DNA of 64,000 nucleotides, from the NCBI GenBank assembly GCA_015345905.1, contig JADDTR010000007.1:868001-932000 (forward strand), read 5' to 3'. The stretch comes from Aotearoamyces nothofagi (taxonomy: Eukaryota; Ascomycota; Leotiomycetes; Leotiales; Tympanidaceae). The notes under the pieces are model-generated. The model saw only the letters and a program-made list of their open reading frames with translations, was not told the DNA's origin and did no database searches. This document shows, one piece after another, positions 1 through 13,733 of this stretch (the stretch's first letter is position 1; every line of letters starts with the position of its first letter). Made by a program: the position numbers and the translations under genes.

Positions 1-349
1 CACTATCTTCTTTCTTCAGGCCCCAGAGAGTTCCAGATTGCCCACTGCGTTCGACCGTTACGAAGCTTGTCCGAACTTTTGAGAGAGGTCGAGGTGACGC
101 GCCGTTACTACCTCCACCTATGCCAGAAAAATCAGCCTTGTTACATCAGATCCACGAAGGGTATATAGGTGTTGTGGCTGGGAAATTGGAAAGAGCTTGC
201 GGTGTGCTTGTTTCCGGATACGCACCTATTGAACCTGCAGGTGAGCGACCGCGATCTGGAGGCGACGTTGATGATTCTTCTTTGTTCTGTTCAAACATGG
301 CGCGTAGATTCCGTACTCCTCCACTGGAGGACTGTCCCTGACTAGACAT
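1..349 (-). CDS. Conserved fungal protein of unknown function, N-terminal part (runs off the window)
   Basis: The ATG lies at 349-347. Exon 1 is 349..226 and begins MSSQGQSSSGGVRNLRAMFE. A 108-bp intron (225..118, donor GTGCGT, acceptor CATAG) leads to exon 2, which stays open to base 1 and contains PRPLSKVRTSFVTVERSGQ. The combination of an NLRAMFE-type start, a Ser/Pro-rich stretch with RGRSP, and a KVRTSFV..E block resembles the N-terminus of a conserved fungal protein, but I cannot name the family with certainty. A weaker donor 13 bases upstream of the chosen one would give a shorter exon 1. It is divergently arranged with the LYS12 homologue. No functional domain is visible in the part present. 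Confidence 0.6.
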
Positions 350-917
350 TGCGGTAGACTTCAGACTAGATCAAATAGAGCACGCAAACAAAGTATAATC
401 CTCAAAGGAATGCCCGCCCAATAACTGCGAACAAGTCCACTCCAATGTTCAAAATATGTCGGATTGGCCGTCGCAGATATCTAATGACTGTTTGTAGTTT
501 TCACTCAACGCCCGATGTCTCAGTGAGGAGCTCGGGGAAATTGACAAATCGAACAAGCAAACGAGCTGGTACGACGCGCCAGATCAGATCAACACGTAAA
601 TGACGCAGGGACCTGTGCAATTGCGGTGAGGACTACAACGGAACTTATGTGAACAGATAGCCAAAATGTCAAGTATTCCGGCATAATTATTCGTTCATGG
701 TATACCCTGTGTCTCGAATTTAATCACGGTCAGTTATGCACATGGTTCACCCCTAGTGGGGTCTACAGGATTGTGGTCCAATGTCCTCCTCAAGAAAGGG
801 GTTTCAAAACGCGCAGGGCGTGCCGAAGCTACCTCGCGTATAACTGCCAACGTTGTCGCAAAGGTCAAAAATATTTCCAGCCTCGACCGGTATCGCAGCA
901 ACTTCACAACTCCAACC
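350..917. promoter_or_regulatory. Divergent promoter between the partial gene and LYS12 homologue
   Basis: This 568-bp stretch separates two start codons that face away from each other, so it should hold both promoters. I see no clear TATA box, Gcn4 site or repeat. From about 756 the plus strand is open in the frame of the LYS12 start codon (see findings). Confidence 0.5.
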
Positions 918-2052
<1,135 letters not shown>

Positions 2053-2248
2053 AGTATAAAAGCATGTGAACGTATTTATGTAAATGGTAGCAAAAGCTCT
2101 TGGCCTTAATTGGCAGAATAATTATCTCTAACTTAATTGCTGTAGAGTCCTTACATACTCCTGATGTTCTGAGAAAATAAACCAAACCGAATGCCCAAAT
2201 CGATCAACTACCTCTTTGACGCCAGCTATCGAATTCGATACGGGCAGA

Positions 2249-4227
2249 TCAAAGACTATTAATAAGGCCGTCAATTGTCGCGTCTCGGGCGTTTCTAGTC
2301 TCGCCAGCCCTAGGATTGAAATTCGCAAGGTTGAATGTCGGGAAAGATATCGTGTTATCTGAACATGTAGAGTCCTGTCCGTCGCTCGATCGATCATTTA
2401 GGCCCGGGGATTCAGGGATAGTAGGAGTGTTGTTTGAGGGCATAGAATCTCCTACTTCGTCGAATGATCGAGTGTTCAAGCTTTCTGAAACCCCTGCTAG
2501 TTCTTCTACATCTTTGTTATTCTTCTCATCTTTATATCCAATATCAATAACCGATCCAGCTCTAGATCCGCTAGCCACCAATACCTGATCTTCCTCTGCA
2601 ATATCGGATAGCATCCCTATGCCATTTGATTCGTAGCCGTTGAGCCCCTTAAATATAGTCCCATTATTTGAGAATTGAATCTTGACTTTCGCTAGTTCGT
2701 TCTCAACTGCACCGGGAAAGCTTCGACTTTCGTTTGATGCTAGGTAAATACCTAGGCCTTCATTATTGGGGCTGCCGGGTATGATGCTTAGCTCCTGCTT
2801 GAAAGGGTATGTTGTCGAAGAGCGGCAACTACTCCAGCTAGTCTGGGTGGAGGAACGCGACGCCAGATTTGTTGGCGGCATCGGAGAATGAAGTGGAGTA
2901 AAAACCGGTGGTGGTGGGGTATACTCCACCCAAGCCTGTTCTGATGGCAGGGTGCAATGCGGTGAGACATCATCAACACGGAAGAGTTCGCGCAGACTAT
3001 AGTAGGTGTATTGAACACTGAATCCAGACATTCTGCCTTTCCGAACTCTACCTCGAAGTTTTTGAACAACATCATTAAGGACTTCCATCGACTCATCAGG
3101 ACAGTAAGGCGTAGTGGATTCATGTGCTGTTAGGACCGTTAGTCGTGTAGGAGAGCGGGGAAGGAATATTCATGCCTACCTGAGGTGTTGCTGGAGGTAG
3201 TCAAGGATGGTCGCATTCCTGCATAGCGCCTGCACATGAAGTGGACCTCAGCAGCGGCACCAGAGCGGTTAAGAAACCTTTGCATCAGAAGCTCCAATAG
3301 AACCTGTACTCTCTTCGTGGATGTACTCAGATACTGAGCCCCAGGATCAGCACTAAGACCAAAGTGTGTGAGGTCGAGTTCAACAGTGAGATGTTGGATG
3401 CGGTTGGCGTATCTGATTAACCATTTCTGCGAAAGAGGAGAGGTTTTGGGAAAGGTGAAACCAGAGAGTGTAACATGAAAACGATACTTCGCCAAGAAGA
3501 AAGTCATGAGTTCTTCTCGTAGTCGACGGCTGCAACTTAGGGCGTTGTCAAGGTCCTTTAGAATGTCATTTGGATGGAGGAAATGGTCTGGAGGGAAAAC
3601 GGCCTTCGTTGATCGGTTACCTGAAAGGGATATTTTCTTTTCATTCGCAGGATGTCCGAAGACATAGCCATAGATCTTGAGGCGAATATGGATGGGAATA
3701 ATTGTGAAGAAATTTTGTTGTTGATCGACAGCAGCCACGAAAGACATACGCCGAGTAAAATCGTCAACTGGATTAGAAGCAATAAAGTTCGAAGCTTCCA
3801 GATCGATCGATCTATCGTAAGGAGGGAGAACAACTGGCACTGCCGGTGCGCTAATCCTTGGCTTTCTTGGTGTCTTCGGGGTCTTGGGAGCTTTGGGTGA
3901 CTTCGGTGTCCTTGGCGTCTTCCTGATTGACGGCACAGCAGCATCTGTGAATGCCGAAGCAAAAGGAGGGGGTCTCGTTCTTGAGTCGTAACTGCAAAGA
4001 CCAACATGCCTGCTTGAGTCTGGAGTCTTCTGATCACAATATTGTATACACGGGGTGAGCTCGGAGAAGGATATCGGAAGTGAGTTTGTAGCAGGAGTTT
4101 GGTTATAATCCTCGCTGTCCACAGTGGAGTCCAAACTCGATCGATGGGATACAGTAGGGGTTAAATGTTGATGAGAGCTCAAGATCGTGGGACTTGCCAG
4201 AATAGCAGTGATGGAGGAGAAAGGCAT
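2249..4227 (-). CDS. Hypothetical fungal protein with a 2EXR/F-box-like segment
   Basis: Exon 1 is 4227..3180 and exon 2 is 3126..2249, joined across a 53-bp intron, giving 641 residues. Residues about 102-124 form a basic Thr-Pro-Lys repeat (KTPRTPKSPKAPKTPKTP). At about 171-195 the line IIPIHIRLKIYGYVFG matches the short P.E.R..IY motif common to 2EXR/F-box-like fungal proteins. The middle part looks helical and ordered up to the intron; the C-terminal third is Ser/Asn-rich and probably disordered. I do not recognise an enzyme domain. The stop lies about 200 bp from the LYS12 stop, so the two genes converge. Function unknown; a role in protein-protein contacts is only a guess from the motif. 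Confidence 0.7.
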
Positions 4228-5802
4228 TCTTACAGGGTATGACTTCCCGATAGAAGGAGTTAGGTGATAATTTGTAGGGTCTTTAGCTAGGGACAGCCAA
4301 CATTGTGCAACGATGCCTCGGTGTAGCTACTTCAGGTTCTGAGAGTCAAATCCCAAATTCCAGAAGTTTTTTGAGGTGCAGTTCTAATGCGCCAACTTAA
4401 CAAGACATACGATCTGACAATTGGAGATCTGTAGCTTATAGACGTAAGACAAAGAGACCGTTCATGACTAACAGGTATGAAACGGGGAGAAAAGAAGTGA
4501 CGGGATACTTTGATCCAAAACTCCAATTTAATGAGCCCTCTATCAATTACTGGCAATCAATCATATCAATATCTAAAAGGAAGTTTTAATTTAGTTGCAG
4601 TTGTTCAGGCATGGAGCTAGTAACTTGTCACATTTGCTTGCCCCTTCCATGCAGAACTTTGCTGTATTTAGTCTACTTACAAGTAATAGGGAACGGAACT
4701 CTTTCGAGTAAGAAATTTCTGAGCCCAATAGTGATAATAACTATAGAGAAGTTCTAGGACTAATGCTTTATTGTCTCCATCAATCTACAATATTAGAGTA
4801 AGAGTAAGAAATGGGTGTCTGTTTCTCAAAATTCACTTACTTCACTTGCTTCACTTACTTCACAATATCACCTTATCAGCTGTAACTTACTCCATGTGAC
4901 ATATATATACTACTTGGTATCATATCCAGCGTAGTGTAACCTTGATATGTTATGATAGCTTAAGGATAATGAATCCATCCACAAGTAGATAGAGGGCGGG
5001 ATCAGGAAATTCAAGAAATATGACTTGTAACTGAAAGTTGCTACGAAAGGATCCCGGCATAGACGGGAAGAGCAATGGCGGTAAAAATGAAGTAGTCAAT
5101 GCAATGCTTTGAGTGCCATGCGCTAAGGGAAGCATTAATACCCCAACGAGCCGTATTGCAATAGTAAGTTATGTAGCAAGAAACAAACAGAGATGACAAT
5201 ACGTAAACAGCTGATACTGTAGTAAGCTGGTTGAGATCATGATGAGGGAGAGAGAGAGAGAGAAGATGAAGTTTAGGACTGGAAAGGCTGTGGGTTGTGC
5301 GATTGTGAAGGAAGGAAGGAAGGAAGACAATTTCGACTTTGGCTCCTTCCTCGCTCGCTCAACTGTTTGTTCGTGATATCGTGATGCCCATCATTCCAAC
5401 AGTTACAGCGCCACGGCTAGGATCATCTGAGAGGCTGCAACGTAAGGACTAACATGATGCGAGCTCACAATGAAATTTTGTAATGATTTCGGGGGGTTTT
5501 GGGTATCTAATGCCACTAGATAGATGATATTGAGCTCTAAATAGTAGTATACTCCAATATGTGATAACTGGCGAGGGATGTCGTTGGATTTGGGCCTGAT
5601 AACGCAAAGCTAAGAAAAGACTTCTCGGCAATTCCCGCGTCGTCATTCTTTTCGCTACTTTTGGCGGTCTGCCCCTCCTCTTCCCATAATATTTTGCGAC
5701 ATCGTAGACACGCGCAACATAGTCTATTCAAATATACAAAATCTAAGATAAGTGCGCGAGACCTTTTAGTAATATACTATTACGTCCTACTGGAAAGGAA
5801 AT
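4228..5802. other. Intergenic, shared upstream region of the hypothetical gene and PBDC1 homologue
   Basis: About 1.6 kb, mostly AT-rich, with no supported gene. It contains a short TTCACTTAC-type run near 4835-4863, a GA run near 5247-5266 and a GGAA run near 5310-5328. Both neighbours are transcribed away from it. Confidence 0.6.
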
Positions 5803-6562
5803 ATGTCCGCACAGGCCCCAGCAACCTTCAATGCCGAGGAGGCCGACAACCTTGAAGATGTACGAGATCTTCCCTTCTTGCCTCTAGGTATTTCTAACGT
5901 GTACGCAGATTGAGAAGCAGTTTGCTGTCAAGGGTGAGCCTCGATATGTTAGACACACTGAGTCTTTCAAATAACTAACATTTGCCTCTTGTTATACAGT
6001 TGTCCAGCACATGTCCACGTACTGGGCAATCCTCGAGAAAGTGAGAGGCTCTACACTAAAACTTACGAAGATCGACGATGAAATTTCCGATCATCTAAAG
6101 AAAGATTTCCCTGAGTTCGATCCCGCGGCCACGATTGACGAAGACGAGATGAAGAGCAAGACAGGCAAGGAACGGTGGCGGAAGTTCATGATGGCATACG
6201 AGAAAAAGGTCGATGATTATAACTTTGGCACAATGATGAGAGGAAATCCAAAGTGGGAGTATGGGCAAGATGAAACAATCTTTGGTAAGTGGTCTTGATG
6301 AGTTGTTAAAACCCGCGACTAACGACACTCTGTGAGCAGTGCCACGAATGCAATTCTACGCTATCGAGATCGCTAGGTAAGCTCATCAACAACTTCCGAG
6401 GCCTCCTCTTTTACCTTTTAATGGAATCATACTCGGCATAAAGGATTATCGGAGGTTACTAATTGGCTCTATAGGAATCGAAGTGGACTCAACGATTGGA
6501 TCTATGAGAAACATCAAGCAGAGACGAAGGCAAAAGACAGTGAGGATGCGTCTAAATCATAA
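5803..6562 (+). CDS. PBDC1/Ypl225w-family protein (eEF1A biogenesis chaperone in yeast)
   Basis: Five exons, 5803..5859, 5909..5933, 6000..6284, 6340..6376 and 6475..6562, join in frame to 163 residues. All four introns have GT..AG ends. The product runs MSAQAPATFNAEEADNLEDI, then VVQHMSTYWAILEKV, LRLTKIDDEI-like and FPEFDP segments, KWRKFMMAYEKKVDDYNFG-like sequence and the closing ARNRSGLNDWIYEKHQ. This is the polysaccharide-biosynthesis-domain (PBDC1) family, about 150-200 residues long. The yeast member Ypl225w (Chp1) is known to act at the ribosome in folding of elongation factor eEF1A; a cytosolic role here is inferred from family membership. Exons 2 and 4 are only 25 and 37 nt, so simple gene finders could miss them. 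Confidence 0.85.
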
Positions 6563-6936
6563 AGCCAAATATTTATCTGAAATACTCTCTTCGTATTCCC
6601 TTGTGATTTCCCCTGGAAAGCAGATTTTGGAGAACATAGTCTTGCAGGATATTCACTTGCATTCTTCTGACTCTGCCGTCGTCATCATGACCCACGATTC
6701 AATTACGCATTCTGATCGCAGTTTCAATGATTCACTATTTCATTTTTATGTATTTTACTAACATATTTTCCTCAACTCCGAATCATCGATCCTTACAAAC
6801 TATTGCATCACGTGACAAATACTTCTTGCTTCAACATTGTAGCATGATTATTTCATATTTATCTCACCATTCAAGCAATAATATTTTAGGTCCCTTTGAC
6901 GAGGCTGCTGGCGAGTGATATTTTATGTTAAGATAC

Positions 6937-6943
6937 TGAAACA
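6937..6943 (+). promoter_or_regulatory. Pheromone-response-element-like site TGAAACA
   Basis: TGAAACA, the core bound by Ste12 in yeast, lies 287 bp upstream of the ATG of a Ste6-type pheromone exporter. A 7-mer like this can occur by chance in a region this size, so the gene context is the main argument. Confidence 0.35.
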
Positions 6944-6980
6944 TTCTTCGGTAGCACTCCCATATCATTTTCATTGTTCG

Positions 6981-6998
6981 GTTCTGATTCATCAGAAC
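6981..6998. promoter_or_regulatory. Perfect inverted repeat upstream of the Ste6-type gene
   Basis: GTTCTGAT TC ATCAGAAC is a perfect 8-bp inverted repeat with a 2-base centre, 232 bp upstream of the start codon. It could be a dimeric regulator site; no known consensus comes to mind. Confidence 0.3.
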
Positions 6999-7229
6999 TG
7001 GCTCCGCTAAAGAACAATCTTAAGGAGAGCGCCACATTATCATGACCCCTGACATTATTAAAGGCAACATAATCACTTGTAAGTCATTCGTTTCTTTGAT
7101 ATTATGAATTATCTGGTCATTTTTGACTTCGAAGAGTCGGTGTTCTCAATATTTCAACCAAGAACATAGTGCACCAGATTTCCGTTTCAATTCTTGCTGT
7201 CTTCCTCTACTTTTGAGATTTTCTTCATA

Positions 7230-10200
7230 ATGACATTTCTTTTAAGCAGGAGCTCTGCAAGTTACGAAGACCTTAGTAAGACGCCGGTGGTAATGTGCAA
7301 GGACAATACCGCACATTCCACAGCTACGGCTATCCGGACGCTAATGGTCAGTGAAGACACTCAAGAAGACCATAAATCAGTGTCATGGAGGTCTATATTT
7401 ACATTCACGAAAAAGGAACATATTACAGTCATGGCGACAGCATTTGTTCTTTCGGCCTTGTCTGGAGCTCTCAAACCCACGATCTCGATTTTCCTCGGCC
7501 ACATCTTTGACGATTTAGCTGCATATAGTGCGGGGTCCTTTACCCAGGCTCAATTGCTGAAAGATGTTTCAGTATGGTGTATTGCCTTGACAGCACTGGG
7601 TTTGGCAGCGTGGCTGCTCAACGGCGGATTTTTTGCACTATGGCTACTCTTTGGCGAACTGCAAGCAAAGACTGTGCGAGAAGACTTGTTCGCCGGCATG
7701 CTTCAGAAAGAAATAAATTGGTTCGACCTTCGCAAAGATGGCATTGCATCACTATTGACCCGGATACAGACGTAAGTAACTGGAAATTCCTAGAATTTCA
7801 AACATGACACTGATAATTCCGCAGACAGACTCGTGAGCTCCAAATGGCAAATTCTCAACCTCTAGGCTTTTTCACCGAAGCTGTCGCAAGTGCTAGCGTT
7901 GCATTGTCTATTGCCTTTTATTACTCGTGGAAATTGACTTTAGTCATTTTAGCCGGCGTGCCTGTAGCTGTTGGTGTCCTGTCATTCATCACAAGACGAC
8001 TCCAACCAGCGATCGAAGCGCAGAAAATACAGTTAACTAGGGCATCAAAACATGCCAATACAGCCATTACATCAGTTGATACAGTCAAAGCTTTCAATGG
8101 TCAAGAATGGGAAGTGCAAGAATATGCGTCGGCCATCAAAGTCGCTGCGGAGTCGTATCTTATTCAAGCCAATGCGAACGCTTTGCAAATGGGCACAAGC
8201 CGTTTCATGTCAACTGCTATGTTCGTAGCAGGATTCTGGTACGGTCTAGTTCTTGTTAAGCAAGGTATTAGCCCGGGACAGGTACTCACTACCTTCTACT
8301 CTTGTTTGATGGCTACTCAAGCTGTGGAGTCGCTCCTGCCTCAATGGCTTGTACTGGCAAAGGGTATGTTCGCCGGACAAACATTGAAAGGTATGGTAAT
8401 ACAGATGGAGCGAGGGCGAAAGGTAATCAACATGACGGGCTCTCGTAGGCCAGAGGCATGTCATGGGGATATAGAAGTCAACAATGTAAGCTACGTCCTT
8501 CTTTCAAAGCAATAGCCGTTCACGCGAACTCACAGGTCACATTTTCATATCCGTCAAACCCAGGACATCCCGCTTTGAGCAATGCAACATTCTTTTTCCC
8601 TGCCGGCGAAACTACGTTCGTCGTAGGTAGGAGCGGCTCAGGAAAGAGCACACTGAGTAATTTGTTGCTCAAATACTACGAGCCATCCTCCGGTGAAGTG
8701 TGTATTGACGGAGAAGCTATCCAGACATTAGATCTGGAATGGCTACGAACCCATGTAACACTTGTTCAGCAGCAAAGCACGCTCTTCAATGAGACTATGT
8801 TTCGGAATATCGCTTTTGGCCGACGAATGCATGAGCTCGTGACGAAGGACGATGTCCAACTGGCATGCCAAACAGCTTTGCTTCAAGAGACGATTGATAA
8901 CCTCCCTGAGGGACTCGATACTGCTATAGGCTCAGGGGGGAGCTCATTGAGCGGAGGTCAGAAACAAAGGGTTGCCATAGCTCGCACACGACTCAGAGAT
9001 GCGCCTATACTGATTCTTGACGAGGCAACTAGCGCTTTAGACCCTATCAGTAGGATCCTTGCAATGGAAGCTATCCGCGAATGGCGACATGGCAAGACAA
9101 CCATCATCATCACCCACGATATCAGCCAAATCCTAGGAAGCGACTATGTGTACGTCCTAGATCATGGAGAAATTATCGAGGAGGGATATCGCAAGCATCT
9201 TGTGGAATATCCTTTTGGGCTTTTCACGTCTTTTCTTTCAACCGCTTCCAACGACAATGAAAACACGAAGCCTAGTGCACTGAATGGCAAGATTCCGATG
9301 CATACGAACTATTCGGATCTAGGACTGGTCGCGAGTAATTTAGATGATAATTCTAGTATTGAACTTCCACGTCGCATACATCACCTCTCGCAATTTCTCG
9401 GATTCAATGAGGATTTAATGCCCAAATCTCACGCTCCGAATAGAAGAATGTCCCTTGGAATGGCTTCTGCCTACGCAAATACCTTGCGCACAGAACATTC
9501 GTGGGCAGTCCCAGAAGTGTCCGTTGATCTTTCTAAGCCACTGCCTATTCTCCCTTCGCTCATAGAGGACCGGGGGTCTTATCATGGGGTCGTGTCTTTT
9601 CCGACACAAGAATTTGAGAGTGTTGAGTTGATGGAAATAATGGATAACACCGCACTAAGTAGTCGATCTTATCCTGTCAACATCAATCGATCTCGTGAAA
9701 GTCAAACGTCGGCAACGCCAAAGCCGAGTGCATACGATCATATGATAGCTATACTCAGTAGAACAGCTCGCCGTTGTAAGAAAAAGAGCCAACCACAAGA
9801 CAAAACTAGCAATAGGCAACGTAAGCCTGCGTCCCTCAAAATGATCTTAGGTACGGTGTGGCCGATATTGCAATGGAAGGATCGTCTCGCACTTCTGTTA
9901 GCCTTTCTCTTTGCCTTCATCAATGCCGCATCGACACCAGTATTCTCGTACGTCCTTGCAAAGCTACTCAATACTTTCTATCTGCCAACAGGCCAAGAGG
10001 AAGCGGCAAAGAAATGGGCAATTATTATTCTGGGAATAGCGATCATTGACGGATGCTCCAGCTATATTTTTCACTATTTCCTCGAGTATTGTGGTCAAGT
10101 TTGGATCGATACTCTTCGTACCGAAGCTCTGAAGCGAATATTAGCACAACCTCGAGCATGGTTTGATAAGGAGAAGAATTCGCCCAGTCATCTGAGCGAG

Positions 10201-11652
10201 TGCCTGGATAGAAATGCTGAAGAAATGAGGAATCTCGTCGGTCGTTTCGCCGGCTATGTCTTCGTGGCAACATCAATGGTCTCCATCGCATTAGTTTGGG
10301 CCTTTGTCTTCTGTTGGCAACTCACCCTTGTTGGTCTTGCAAGCGCACCTGTCATGTACGTTTTTACACGGATCTTCGAGACGGTTAGTGCGAAATGGGA
10401 AAACAAAAGCAATGAAGCATCCGAGGTCACGGGCAGCATTTTTACAGAAACATTCTCCAATATCCGAGTGGTACGAGCGTTGACCCTCGAGAGCTATTTC
10501 AAACTGAAGCATTCCAATGCTACTTTGAAAGCGTACCATGTCGGTTTGCGCAGAGCCACTTATTCAGGGATATTCTTTGGCTTGTCTGATTCTACGAACT
10601 TTTTCGTCACAGCCCTGGTCTTCTATTACGGCTCCGTCGTTGTTGCCTCAGGGCGATGGACCGTTGAAGATATTCTGGCTGTGATTACCCTGCTTCTCTT
10701 TAGTAGCGGCAACTCCAATGCCATGATGGCTTTTATTCCCCAGATGAATACTTCACGTGCGACTGCCACGAACATGCTATATCTCGCGAACTTGCCGAGG
10801 ACAGCATCACATGAGGCTCGAGGTAACAAGCGATTAGCCTCTCCTTTTCCAATCCGCTTAAACTCGCTATCCTTTACTTATCCTAGAAGGCCAACAGTCA
10901 GGGTTCTTCATGACGTTTCTCTTACCTTTGAAGCAGGGTCATCTACAGCTATTGTCGGTTCATCAGGGAGTGGCAAGTCTACTATCGCGGCCCTACTTCT
11001 GGGTCTTTATCCACCAAACGAGCCTCTTAATCACCATAAGTCATCACTCTCCTTCGCGGGCACTTCGATCTTTGATCTCAACATTTCAAGTATTCGAGAC
11101 ATGATAGCAATTGTACCCCAAAGTGCTATCCTCTTCCCAGCCACCGTTGCAGCAAACATCGTGTACGGTGTCCCTGAAAGTTCCGAGCTGCGCAATCCAT
11201 TCAACATTCAGCATGCAGCTCGTGAAGCTGGCATCCACGACTTCATCCAAAGCATGCCCCAAGGGTACGAAACGCTTATTGGCGAAGGAGGCCAAGGTCT
11301 ATCAGGCGGACAAGCGCAGCGTATCTCCATTGCACGGGCACTAGTTAGGCGCCCTAAGATCCTAATTCTTGATGAAGCGACATCAGCACTCGATATTGAA
11401 AATGCAGAGACAATCCGCAACACGATTTCGAGATTAACCAGCCGCAGACCTAGTAATGGCCGGGGCAGTCACCTAAGTCAGGGTAGCATGGCAATTATCA
11501 TCATCACCCATAACATTGAGATGATGCGCGTCGCGGAGAAGATTGTCGTCCTTGATCATGGCCAGATCGCTGAGCAGGGTCGTTTTGACGAACTATCTAG
11601 GAGGGACGGGGCCTTTTCGAAGTTAATTGCTGCTGGTGCCAGTCTCGACTGA
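7230..11652 (+). CDS. STE6: Ste6-type full-size ABC transporter (a-factor-like pheromone exporter)
   Basis: Exons 7230..7771, 7825..8485 and 8536..11652 give 1439 residues. The order is TMD1 (about 60-370), NBD1, a linker of about 200 residues, TMD2 and NBD2. NBD1 has Walker A GRSGSGKST (about 432-440), signature LSGGQ and ILILDEATSALD; NBD2 has GSSGSGKST (about 1210), LSGGQ and again ILILDEATSALD. Both ATP sites look complete. The segment GMFAGQTLKGMV before NBD1 and the overall spacing fit the Ste6/ABCB branch, whose yeast founder exports the prenylated a-factor pheromone. The first ATG at 7230 is chosen because upstream in-frame codons contain none. Alternative: another ABCB multidrug exporter; Ste6 is favoured by sequence flavour and the TGAAACA site. 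Confidence 0.85.
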
Positions 11653-12720
11653 TAAATTCGGGATACAGAGACAGTGTTTAAAGTACTAACATGGTTAGTA
11701 TCATTCATTTGGGTATGATTTTTGAGTATTGGGACTTGAGCATGTTGCGGCGCCTACCTAGATTCTCTTGACGATACTATGATCTAATTCTTCGTCGTTG
11801 TTATAGTAAATATCTATGAGGTGGCATATATGGAGAACATGGCGTAGACTGTGTATTTACAGATTAGAATAGTTGGCCAGGTAGTATGAATACGGTAAAA
11901 TCCTATATTAAACCACAACTCGACTTTGTATAAAACATGTGTATGAACCATCTAATGCCATGGGCATCTTCTATACGCATAAGGTATTCTTGAATTATGG
12001 CGCGTTATATACCGTGTAACTCTTCCACCTCATCATGAGATTCAGCGTTCAACCTCAAACCTCAACCCTCAATATGAAATGAAGCACCTGAAATTACTAT
12101 CAGTCTCTATAAGCCGTAGGACAACTGCTATCTTGTGTCTTCAGTCTCACTTAACGAGTCCAGCCCCCAAGTCCTTCATTTGCTACCAAAACATCTGCCT
12201 TACTCTAATATCCCAACGCTCAAAAGTTACCTTCCTTACAAATTCAACCTCCAGTTGCCTCATCCGCTATAATATGCATTCGACTCTATCCCACTGGTCT
12301 CAATGTAGAGTTCTTCAGTTTGCTGCTGAGTTTATTTATATTCTTCTCTAATACCTCAATGCAACCATCGGGCCTCAACCTCACAACAAAGACTTCAACC
12401 TGGCACTACTGCCTAACCAAATTAGGACACCATATAGCTGTTGCCTATTAGGACTACGCAATTCAATCATATAAAGCCGAATTGGGTCTAGCCCTACTGA
12501 GGATCCAAGATCTATATAAACCCCTCCCCCTCTCTCTCGTCTTCTCCTTCTCCTCCTTCTAACGCAAAGGTTTCCCGATTCACTGCCCGCTCCTCCAATC
12601 TCTTGACACGCCTTCATTCAAATTCTCCAGTATCGTGCACGCAATAACTTAAAAAGGCCTCCCGATTCATTCCCCCCACTTTATGTGAGTTCACGTATCG
12701 GCATCAGACGTGACAACGCC
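11653..12720. other. Intergenic, 3' of STE6 and upstream of the coiled-coil gene
   Basis: About 1.07 kb without a supported gene. A pyrimidine-rich stretch with CCTCAA words lies at 12045-12080, and a CT-rich tract near 12525-12560 is typical of fungal core promoters ahead of the start at 12721. Confidence 0.5.
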
Positions 12721-13733
12721 ATGGATAGATATTCCTACCATCGAGGCTCCTACGCGACTACGCCAATGCATAATGGTAAGAGTTTTCTGCCTTCCTTCAA
12801 GATCCAATCTAATATCCACTAACATTTAACACCTACAGGTTCAACGTTCACTCCACGTCGCTATATGCAGCAACAGCCATCAATCAACTCCTACGAAAAT
12901 CTCAAGCTAGTTGCTGACAATATCATACGGTCTTCCATCGCAGACGGTGTCCATCCAGAGGTTGAGGAAAGCCGCATCATTGATGAACTCAAGTACGGCA
13001 GATTGAGTGCCTCGGAACATGACTTTCTTAGTGATCTACTAGAGGTCTTGAGGCAGTTATTAGATCGCGCAGAGACTGAGGGTGCTTTCAGAAAGGAGAT
13101 GACAAAGGCCGAGAGAGAAGAGATTTCTCGAGGTAGGTTACTACTTCGAGATATTATGATCTTACATCACGCTAATTTGATTTCAGAGTACGAGAATGAT
13201 CGGAAGGAACATATTGCGAACAAGGAGCGAAAGCGAGCGGCGAAGAACGAGAGTGATGGTAAGTCTCTTCAATACGCGCTTGAATTTGGGGATATTAATG
13301 CTGATAGTTTGAACTAGCTCGTGAGGAGGTCCTCCGCCAAGAAAAAGAGCAAGCCATTAAGAATGAAAATTCCCGTCTGGAGATAGTTGAGCTACAGCAC
13401 CAAGGTATGTTCTTCATGTCAACGGTTAAGTATTAATCTAACTATTTTCTAGCTCGCGTGGCCGCTCTTGTCAAGGAAAATGAAGATGCCATGGAGCAGT
13501 TGCGGCGGGAGCGTGAGCGTTGCAAGGCATTGGAACGAGATAATAAATGCTTGTTGGCTACTGAACACTTTCTTGAGTTACAACTAAAGAAATCCGAAAG
13601 CCAGCACCAAAAGCACTGTTCCTGTGGCGGCCGAGACTCCCCACGCCCATCTCGGTATCCCAAATATCCCTCAGAACGTACGTCTCGAGATCGGCGGGCA
13701 AACTTCTGCGATCGTGGTAGGGATAGACACTAG
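12721..13733 (+). CDS. Hypothetical coiled-coil protein
   Basis: Exons 12721..12775, 12839..13132, 13187..13258, 13318..13404 and 13453..13733 join to 262 residues; every junction is GT..AG and keeps phase. The start is MDRYSYHRGSYATTPMHN. From about residue 110 onward the protein is almost all charged and helical, rich in Glu, Lys and Arg with heptad-like spacing (KNERKRAAKNES-type and REEVLRQEKEQAIKNENSR), so a long coiled coil is likely. The C-terminus is short, Arg/Asp-rich and contains CSCGG. I do not recognise a family. The last exon is the least sure part: an unseen intron near 13630 could change the tail. Confidence 0.6.

Larger units (their letters stand above)
6563..7229. other. Intergenic, promoter of the Ste6-type transporter
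   Basis: This 667-bp AT-rich stretch contains no supported gene. Two candidate control sites near its right end are listed separately. Confidence 0.5.

Noticed and set aside
7194-7229. Upstream extension of STE6 by twelve codons
   Set aside because: The extension begins with TTG and contains no ATG; the first ATG in frame is at 7230.
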